This document shows, piece after piece, positions 1-4,454 of a DNA stretch of 6,170 nt. This stretch comes from Actinomycetes bacterium (GTDB taxonomy: Bacteria > Actinomycetota > Acidimicrobiia > Acidimicrobiales > UBA8190). The translations under genes and the position numbers were made by a program. The stretch is from NCBI GenBank assembly GCA_021779775.1, contig JAJYAB010000114.1, positions 1 to 6,170 on the forward strand, in the 5' to 3' direction. Positions within the stretch are counted from its first letter, which is position 1. Every line of letters begins with the position of its first letter. The notes under the pieces were generated by a model, which was not told the origin of the DNA, searched no databases, and worked only from the letters and a program-made list of their open reading frames with translations.

Positions 1-102
1 CTCCAGCAGGTCTCGCGCCGCCCGCCGCGCCTGGTGCGTCAGGAGGAAGTCCGACGCCGTGTCGGCGAGGGCTCGGTGGTCATCGGTGATAGCGATCGGC
101 AT
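1..102 (-). CDS. Acyl-CoA dehydrogenase, N-terminal fragment
   Basis: This is the first 34 codons of a leftward gene that runs off the left edge. The translation begins MPIAITDDHRALADTA and continues with a helical segment rich in Ala, Arg and Leu. That pattern is typical of the N-terminal helical domain of actinobacterial acyl-CoA dehydrogenases, which are FAD enzymes that introduce the alpha-beta double bond into acyl-CoA thioesters. The ATG at 102-100 is preceded by AAAGGA seven bases upstream, a good ribosome binding site, so the start is secure. No catalytic residue or FAD motif lies in the visible part, so the family call rests on the N-terminal signature alone and the substrate cannot be guessed. 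Nothing upstream is co-directional within 290 bp, so the promoter should lie within 103-396. Confidence 0.6.
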   Translation of the reverse strand, partial: MPIAITDDHRALADTASDFLLTHQARRAARDLLE

Positions 103-240
103 GTGGGGATCCTTTGCGGAACGTGGCCGGACCGGTGCGGTACGCCACGGTGGGAAGCCGTCTCGTCCGCCGGGCAATACCGGCAGCGGATGTGGGTTCC
201 TTCCACCACCGGCGGGCAAAGGAAGGAAACCTACACATCA

Positions 241-327
241 TTGTCTACACGAGTATCACCGGTCGAGCGCATCCGCGCGGAGATCCACGAGTGGTTCGAC
301 TCCGATCGTGAACTGTGCGAATACGGA
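241..327 (+). pseudogene. Remnant of IS256-family transposase N-terminus
   Basis: The rightward frame from TTG 241 reads LSTRVSPVERIRAEI, then HEWFDSDRELCE. This resembles the opening of actinobacterial IS256 (Mutator) transposases, which commonly read SPVERIRAEIDELF.SDREL.E before the conserved segment leading to the LGR motif. After the codons for ELCE the similarity stops and the frame runs on into GC-rich, non-conserved sequence and then antisense to the permease. The DDE catalytic core is absent. The stretch is therefore best read as a short relic left by insertion and deletion, not a working gene. An imperfect inverted repeat (195-204 with 221-231, one bulged base) lies just upstream, but I cannot show that it is an insertion-sequence end. 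The family call is from memory of these N-termini, over only about 28 codons. Confidence 0.45.
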
Positions 328-332
328 GGGAA

Positions 333-364
333 CGGCCCGGCTCAGGGAGCCGGCGGCCGGGCCG
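333..364. terminator. GC-rich hairpin downstream of the permease gene
   Basis: CGGCCCGGC at 333-341 is perfectly complementary to GCCGGGCCG at 356-364. A competing hairpin with a 7-bp stem and 3-nt loop (337-343 with 347-353) lies within it. It sits about 33 bp beyond the permease stop, where a transcript end would be expected. There is no T-run on the leftward exit side, so a classical Rho-independent terminator is not shown; in high-GC actinobacteria such T-less hairpins are often proposed as terminators. It also abuts the transposase relic. Confidence 0.3.
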
Positions 365-396
365 GACCGCGGTGGTGTTGGGTTCCTCCCCTCCGG

Positions 397-1746
397 TCAT
401 GTCCCGGCTGCGGTGGACCGCCGGGGTTCTTTCTCGAATCGTTCACGGCAGCGGTCGGAGCAGAAGAAGTAGCGCTGACCGCCATGGACTGCCATCGCCG
501 GCGCATGGGCCGTCTCGACCTGCATGCCGCATACCGGGTCGAGCGCGTAGCCTCGCCCGCCTCCCCAGCGCTCCCGGTCGCGGTAGGCACGGTAGAGAAG
601 GGCGAACAGGACGAGGAAGGCGATGTTCAGGTAGGTGGTGTAGTTCCAGGAGAAATGGGCCGGCGCCACCTGGGTCGGCCGGGTGGCGGGCACGAGCCCG
701 GTGACCCGGAAGATCCCCTCGGTGGCCAAGCCGGCGAGCGACATGACGGCCCAGAAGATGGCCAGCATCCGCAACGTCAGATTGGTGCCGTAGTAGCGGC
801 GGTAGATGAGAAGGAGCGGGAGAGTGATCAGGTCGGCGAAGATGAAGGCCACGACGCCGCCGAAGGAGATCCCGCCCTTCCACAAGGCGGCGGCCAGAGG
901 GACGTTGCCGATCGAGCAGACGAAGCTGGCGATGGCGACGAAGGGCCCGACGGCGACGTTCTCCAGGATCGTCCAGAACCCATGGCCGTGGAGGAAGACC
1001 ACGTTCCAGAAGTGGACCGGCACCAGCGTGGCGAGAAAGCCGGCGACCACGTAGCCGATCACCAGCTCTTTCCGCAGCATGGTGAGGTCCGCCATCGTGT
1101 AGGTCGCAGCGTCGGCCCACCCGCCCTTGGAACGTAGCCGCGTGCGCCATGGCTCGTGCTGGAGCTCGCGTTCCTCGAGAAGTCCGTGCTGGTGGTGGTC
1201 GTGCCCGTTCTCATTGGTGAGGCGCTGGCGGGCCTCGATGACGACCCGACCCCGCAGCCAGAGGCCGCCGGCCAGGCTGAGCAGGATGATCATGATGACC
1301 CCGCCGACGAACTCGCTGGCAGCGAACTGCCAGCCCATGAGCACGACGAGCACGACGCCGAGCTCGATGACCAGGTTGGTCGAGGCGAACATGAAGACCG
1401 TCGCGGCGACGAAGTCCGTACCTTTCACGAAGAGCGACTTGGCCATGGCCGTCGCCGCATAGGAGCACGACGACGAGACCATGCCGTAGCCAGAGGCCCG
1501 TGCGACCGAAGACGGACGCAGGCGACCGAGCTTGTCCTGCATGGTGTCGTGGCTGACAAATGCCTGGACGGCACCGGAAAGACCGAAGCCCAAGACGAGC
1601 GGCCACAGGGTCTCCCAGAACATGAAGAAGCCCTCGCGCAGGCTCCGGCCGATGCCGTCGAGCCAACCGGCGGTAGCCAGCATGGTCACTGCTGCCCCCG
1701 TCATCCTGCCCCCGGTCATCCTGCCCCGGTCATCCTGAGACGTCAC
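397..1746 (-). CDS. DUF318/ArsP-type permease with C-terminal YHS metal-binding domain
   Basis: Probable heavy-metal (copper or similar) transport protein of the cytoplasmic membrane, 449 aa from GTG 1746. Two hydrophobic halves each begin with a Cys-containing motif typical of the DUF318 permease fold: SSSCSYAATAMAKSLFVKGT around residues 91-110 (Cys94), and SFVCSIGNVPLAAALWKGG around 274-292 (Cys277). They are joined by a cytosolic-looking linker with a His cluster (His182, 184, 185, 187 and 197). After the last membrane segment (about 373-386), residues 400-440 form a YHS domain, with DPVCGM at 403-408 and FCSDRC at 428-433; this domain is often attached to copper ATPases. The gene lies 21 bp behind csoR, implying a Cu-induced operon. 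Export is inferred; the family has also been tied to arsenic and antimony. The start is uncertain: GTG 1746 lacks a clear ribosome site, and ATG 1719, 1704 and 1683 are in frame. The 1683 start (428 aa) still keeps the whole first membrane helix. Confidence 0.82.
   Translation of the reverse strand: MTSQDDRGRMTGGRMTGAAVTMLATAGWLDGIGRSLREGFFMFWETLWPLVLGFGLSGAVQAFVSHDTMQDKLGRLRPSSVARASGYGMVSSSCSYAATAMAKSLFVKGTDFVAATVFMFASTNLVIELGVVLVVLMGWQFAASEFVGGVIMIILLSLAGGLWLRGRVVIEARQRLTNENGHDHHQHGLLEERELQHEPWRTRLRSKGGWADAATYTMADLTMLRKELVIGYVVAGFLATLVPVHFWNVVFLHGHGFWTILENVAVGPFVAIASFVCSIGNVPLAAALWKGGISFGGVVAFIFADLITLPLLLIYRRYYGTNLTLRMLAIFWAVMSLAGLATEGIFRVTGLVPATRPTQVAPAHFSWNYTTYLNIAFLVLFALLYRAYRDRERWGGGRGYALDPVCGMQVETAHAPAMAVHGGQRYFFCSDRCRERFEKEPRRSTAAGT
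1695..1737. repeat. Three tandem 14/15/14-bp repeats at the permease start
   Basis: Three head-to-tail copies of CCCCCGGTCATCCTG or near variants lie at 1695-1708, 1709-1723 and 1724-1737. On the minus strand each unit reads CAGGATGACCGGGG(G), so each contains an ATG. The copy nearest csoR has its ATG at 1733, out of frame with the permease; the other two (1719 and 1704) are in frame. Because two units are 14 bp and one is 15 bp, gain or loss of a unit would change which starts are in frame with GTG 1746. Confidence 0.75.
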
Positions 1747-1767
1747 CGAGAGAAGCCACGGGAGCGT

Positions 1768-2052
1768 TCATGAGCGCACCAGCCGGGCGATAGCGGCGGA
1801 GGCTTCCTTAAGCTTGGCCGTCGACTCCTCCCCGCCTTCCCGTACCGCCGCGGCAACGCAGTGGTCGAGGTGACCGTCGAGCAATTCGAGGGCCACCGAC
1901 TGGAGGGCCCTGGTGGCGGCGGACACCTGCTCGAGGATGCTGATGCAGTAACGGTCCTCTTCGACCATACGCTGGAGGCCCCGGACCTGGCCCTCGATGC
2001 GCCGAAGGCGCTTCTGGATCGCTTCCCTGCTGTCGCTGTACCCGTATCCCAT
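1768..2052 (-). CDS. csoR: Copper-sensing transcriptional repressor, CsoR family
   Basis: A small all-helical DNA-binding repressor of 94 aa, the usual family length. Apo-protein binds its operator; Cu(I) binding releases it. The fold signature KRLRRIEGQVRGLQRMVEED occupies residues 14-33. The Cu(I) ligands are all present as Cys36 (YCISIL), His61 and Cys65 (GHLDHC), the same numbers as in the well-studied Mycobacterium tuberculosis CsoR. This pattern favours Cu(I) over the Ni/Co sensor RcnR or the formaldehyde sensor FrmR. The common Asp after Cys36 (CIDIL) is Ser here, a minor deviation. The ATG at 2052 follows GGGAGGG (2063-2057) at a good spacing. It is the first gene of an operon with the permease-YHS gene 21 bp downstream, and an operator-like dyad precedes it, so autoregulation is likely. 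Other thiol-sensing CsoR-like proteins (for example the persulfide sensor CstR) keep the two cysteines but not the His, so they are less likely. Confidence 0.9.
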   Translation of the reverse strand: MGYGYSDSREAIQKRLRRIEGQVRGLQRMVEEDRYCISILEQVSAATRALQSVALELLDGHLDHCVAAAVREGGEESTAKLKEASAAIARLVRS

Positions 2053-2081
2053 GGCGCCCTCCCGTATACCTCTTTTGGGAG

Positions 2082-2113
2082 TTTATACCCCCTACGGGTA
2101 GCCCGTATAGCAA
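2082..2113 (-). promoter_or_regulatory. Probable CsoR operator and csoR promoter
   Basis: The dyad TACCC-CCTAC-GGGTA at 2086-2100, within TATACCCCCTACGGGTA, matches the GTATACCC...GGGTATAC style of known CsoR operators, with a run of C facing a run of G. On the minus strand a possible -35 TTGCTA (2113-2108) and -10 TATAAA (2087-2082) flank the dyad with a 20-nt spacer, so a bound repressor would sit between them. The heptamer CCCGTAT also recurs at 2041-2047, 2061-2067 and 2102-2108. The operator assignment is good by pattern and position; the -35/-10 boxes are tentative because the spacer is long. Confidence 0.65.
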
Positions 2114-2289
2114 GCCCAGTATAGGAAGCACAGCCTGCCTTCGCTGCCGGGAACTGGCCTCGCCCGGCTCACGGCAACATCTCGAATCGGCTCACTCGTC
2201 GATGACGCGTTCTCTTCAGCGTGTGCGACGGTGGTTCCGCTGTGCCGGCGGGTCGAGTGGAGACGGGAAGCTCGGGCATCCCATGGGTA

Positions 2290-2328
2290 CGGTGTAGTCG
2301 ATGCCACCGCCGATCATCGACTACACCG
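2290..2328. promoter_or_regulatory. Perfect 14-bp inverted repeat enclosing a start codon
   Basis: CGGTGTAGTCGATG at 2290-2303 is exactly complementary to CATCGACTACACCG at 2315-2328, with an 11-nt loop. The ATG at 2301-2303 that starts the SRPBCC gene is the last three bases of the left arm. As RNA this would form a strong 14-bp stem holding the start codon and the bases just upstream. As DNA it could be a dimeric repressor operator. Which of the two it is, if either, cannot be told from sequence. Confidence 0.6.
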
Positions 2329-2807
2329 GCTCCTTCTCCTTGGACCTGCCTCCGGCGGAGGTGTGGGCAGCCATCGAGCGGGTCGACCGGTTCGAGGCGT
2401 GGTGGCCGTGGCTGTCGGAGCTCACCCTCGACGGTGCCGGGCTGCGAACCGGCGCCGTCCTCCACGGCGTGGTGTCGCCGCCGGTCCCCTACCGCATGCG
2501 GATCGACGTGGAACTGCTGGCCTGCACGCGGCCGCGGGCCATCGACGCCATGGTGGGCGGCGACCTGCGAGGTCCCGCCCGGCTGCGGCTGCGCCGCGAG
2601 GGATCGGGTACCCAGGCGGACGTCCAGTGGTCGATCGAGATGATGCAGCTGCCCATGCGCCTGGCGAGCCGGTTCGGCCACCCGCTGCTTCGGTGGGGCC
2701 ACGACCGGGTGGTGGCCACCACCGTGAAGAGCTTTCGCCGCAACGTCGAGCGGCAGGCGGGACCGGCATCCCCCGCTGGAGCTGACGGCCGCCCGCCGGC
2801 GGGCTGA
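2301..2807 (+). CDS. SRPBCC (START-like / polyketide cyclase-like) family protein
   Basis: A soluble protein of 168 aa that should fold as a helix-grip lipid- or ligand-binding domain. The opening IIDYTGSFSLDLPPAEVWAA (residues 5-24) is the usual first strand and helix of SRPBCC proteins. It is followed by RVDRFEAWWPWL (27-38), the alternating strands at about 52-111, and a long C-terminal helix from about 117 to 152. The last 16 residues are Pro/Gly/Ala-rich and probably disordered. No catalytic signature is visible, so ligand and reaction are unknown; relatives bind lipids, polyketides or cofactors. The start is fixed by a TAG stop in frame at 2295-2297, two codons upstream, and by how well the family pattern begins there. 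There is no convincing ribosome site, and the start lies in a perfect inverted repeat. It is divergent from csoR, so a functional tie to copper is not implied. Confidence 0.75.
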   Translation: MPPPIIDYTGSFSLDLPPAEVWAAIERVDRFEAWWPWLSELTLDGAGLRTGAVLHGVVSPPVPYRMRIDVELLACTRPRAIDAMVGGDLRGPARLRLRREGSGTQADVQWSIEMMQLPMRLASRFGHPLLRWGHDRVVATTVKSFRRNVERQAGPASPAGADGRPPAG

Positions 2808-2819
2808 GCGGTCCCGGCC

Positions 2820-2843
2820 CCCCGCCCGGCGCCCCGCCCGGCG
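2820..2843. repeat. 12-bp tandem direct repeat between convergent genes
   Basis: CCCCGCCCGGCG occurs twice head to tail (2820-2831 and 2832-2843), followed by a partial third unit. It fills much of the 61-bp gap between the SRPBCC stop and the stop of the leftward membrane-protein gene. A perfect 14-bp palindrome, GCCCGCCGGCGGGC at 2791-2804, lies directly before the SRPBCC stop codon. No T-tract is present, so terminator function is only possible. Confidence 0.6.
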
Positions 2844-2868
2844 CCCGCTCCGGACCTGCCGTCAGCGC

Positions 2869-3606
2869 TCAGCTGAGGCGGGCGGTGGCCAGGGCGGCAG
2901 CCAGCAGCACCACACCCCACGACATGCTCCGCAACGCCCGTTCGGCCGGTGCCAGCAGGGTCGCCGGACCGATCGGCCGGACCGATCCGTCAGCCAGGTG
3001 CATCGTCCCCTCGATGGCCGTGACGTGGCGGCGCAACGTCCGGGCCGACGTGCTCAGGTGTCGCTGCGCCAGCGACAAGGCGAAAGCGCCGAGTGCGGCA
3101 AGCACTGGGGCAGCGGCCAGCGTGTGGGCCTCGGCCACGTAGGCGGTGAGAACCGGGAAGGCCCCCCAGCTGGCGGCGAACCCGGCGTCACAGTGGAGCA
3201 CGCCGCCGAACAGCTCGGCGTTGTACCCGACCACCAGCAGCGGCCCGACGACGAGGAACGGCACGAGCACCACGCCGACGCGCACCACCCCCAGCACCCC
3301 CAATACGCCAGCGCCGACGAGGCCGGCGCCGGCGGCCACGCTCAGGGTGGTGCCGGAGATCGTCGTCCTCAGCGGGCGACCGTGCAGCTCGTCGAGGGCA
3401 TGGGCCGCCAACCCGACGGCCAGCAGAAAGGCGCCGACGGCGGCGAGCAGCGGGGTCAGCGCCACATGGGGCGCCAGCGACGCTCCGATGACCACGTACC
3501 CCAGGTGCCACGCCGTGTAGGGCGGGTGGAGGAGCGTCCACCACTGCCGCCAGCCCCTGTCGCCAGCGGCGTAGAAGGCGGGGCGCAGAGTCACCTGCTC
3601 ATCCAC
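2869..3606 (-). CDS. Polytopic membrane protein of unknown function, next to menG-like gene
   Basis: I do not recognise this family with confidence. From GTG 3606 it has 245 aa and six or seven hydrophobic segments, separated by short polar loops. Two polar motifs stand out: HALDELHGRPLRT (about residues 69-81) and YNAELFGGVLHCD (about 128-140), each following a membrane segment. This spacing recalls the two Asp-rich motifs of UbiA-type prenyltransferases such as MenA, but the canonical NDxxDxxxD is missing, so that is only a weak hint. The C-terminus holds a charged stretch (SLAQRHLSTSARTLRRH) and a final membrane helix. Its start overlaps the end of the methyltransferase gene by 8 bp, implying translational coupling and a shared pathway. 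Alternative starts are GTG 3639 (256 aa, 41-bp overlap) and GTG 3594. A role in menaquinone or prenyl-lipid metabolism is inferred from context only. Confidence 0.7.
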   Translation of the reverse strand: MDEQVTLRPAFYAAGDRGWRQWWTLLHPPYTAWHLGYVVIGASLAPHVALTPLLAAVGAFLLAVGLAAHALDELHGRPLRTTISGTTLSVAAGAGLVGAGVLGVLGVVRVGVVLVPFLVVGPLLVVGYNAELFGGVLHCDAGFAASWGAFPVLTAYVAEAHTLAAAPVLAALGAFALSLAQRHLSTSARTLRRHVTAIEGTMHLADGSVRPIGPATLLAPAERALRSMSWGVVLLAAALATARLS

Positions 3607-4390
3607 CGGACCGGTGTCCCCACATGACGAGCCCGCCACCGAGGCTCATGGTCCAGACGCCGACGTCCTGCAGGCCGGCACTGCGCCAGGCGGTGACGAT
3701 GGCGTCGACCGGGTGCCGGCGGTAGTGCCCGGAGATGTTCGGGCCGAGGAAGCGCCCCACCCGGAACCACGGCCGCCCGCCAGTGGCCCAGCCGGCGACG
3801 GGGAGGACCAGGCGGGTGTAGCCCCACCACCAGGCCCGCCAGAACCGGGTGGGGGGGAGCATGAAATCGAGGCTGGCCACCGGTGCGCCGGGGCGCAGCA
3901 CCCGGGCCAGCTCCGCCATGGTGGCATCGACGTCAGCCACGTAGCGCAGCAGGTAGGTGAACGTCAGCCCGTCGAAGGTGCCGTCGGCGAACGGCAGCTG
4001 CTCGGCACGCCCGGCGACCAGCCCCACCCGGGCGCCTCCCGGGTCGGCATCGGCGACGTTGCTGGAGCCCTGGCGCAACATGTCCATGCTGAGGTCCACG
4101 CCGACGACGTCGGCGCCCACCCGGTCGGCCAGTTGCAGGGCCACGCCGGCGGTGCCCGAGGCCACGTCGAGGATGCGCGGCGGTCGGGAAGTCGCCGGCC
4201 GGCCGGTGGCACCGGCCGCCGCGGGGGCGTCACGTGGGAGCCCGGCCACGATCCGGTCGACCATGGCCCGCCGCCACCGCCCGTTCTGCCCCATGGACAG
4301 CAGCTCGGCCAGGCTGTCGTAGCGATTCGGCAGTCGGGCGAACAGCCCGCGGGCGAAGCGGTTCGGATCGTCGGTCACGCTTGTCGCCAT
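3599..4390 (-). CDS. MenG/UbiE-like quinone C-methyltransferase
   Basis: A class I SAM-dependent methyltransferase of 263 aa, most like the UbiE/MenG group that methylates demethylmenaquinone in the last step of menaquinone synthesis. The N-terminal UbiE-type segment FARLPNRYDSLAELLSMGQN is at residues 17-36. The SAM-binding loop ILDVASGTAG is at 73-82, with the acidic residue ending strand 2 in VVGVDLS (Asp99). AEQLPFADGTFD at 129-140 and ELARVLRPGAPVASLDF at 160-176 are the usual motifs II and III. An Ala/Pro/Gly-rich insert at about 52-71 makes it longer than the 230-aa norm. The ATG at 4390 follows GGAGG four bases upstream, a strong ribosome site. It is the first gene of a leftward pair with the membrane protein and is divergent from a MenJ-like reductase, which supports a quinone role. 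A related methyltransferase acting on another lipid is possible. Confidence 0.8.
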   Translation of the reverse strand: MATSVTDDPNRFARGLFARLPNRYDSLAELLSMGQNGRWRRAMVDRIVAGLPRDAPAAAGATGRPATSRPPRILDVASGTAGVALQLADRVGADVVGVDLSMDMLRQGSSNVADADPGGARVGLVAGRAEQLPFADGTFDGLTFTYLLRYVADVDATMAELARVLRPGAPVASLDFMLPPTRFWRAWWWGYTRLVLPVAGWATGGRPWFRVGRFLGPNISGHYRRHPVDAIVTAWRSAGLQDVGVWTMSLGGGLVMWGHRSGG

Positions 4391-4454
4391 GTCGCCTCCG
4401 GAGTGGGATCAGGTTCACCGTAGGCCGCCACGGCCGGCGACGACGAGGAGGCCG
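4391..4454. promoter_or_regulatory. Compact divergent intergenic region with two strong ribosome sites
   Basis: Only 64 bp separate the start of the methyltransferase (leftward) from that of the reductase (rightward). Both ends carry strong ribosome sites: GGAGG for the leftward gene (within the palindrome CTCCGGAG at 4396-4403) and GAGGAGG at 4445-4451 for the rightward gene. Any promoters for both must overlap in the remaining 40 or so bases, or lie inside the opposite gene. No clear -35/-10 pair was found. Confidence 0.5.

Noticed and set aside
34..1137. Long rightward open frame (367 codons) across the left end
   Set aside because: It runs antisense to the clearly recognisable permease-YHS gene and its product is low-complexity Gly/Asp/Glu-rich sequence. 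Only the short 241-327 segment resembles a real protein.
1177..1210. Run of His codons in the permease linker, considered as a repeat
   Set aside because: It is coding sequence for a likely metal-binding loop, not a DNA repeat in its own right.
2092..2307. Leftward 71-codon frame between csoR and the SRPBCC gene
   Set aside because: It covers the csoR operator and the start-codon hairpin, has no ribosome site and resembles no family; treated as chance.
2231..2785. Rightward 184-codon frame overlapping the SRPBCC gene
   Set aside because: Its product is Arg/Gly/Ala-rich and shadow-like, while the 2301-2807 frame over the same bases shows a clear SRPBCC pattern.
2998..4423. Rightward frames opposite the membrane-protein and methyltransferase genes
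   Set aside because: The products are low-complexity and antisense to genes with clear membrane segments or SAM motifs.
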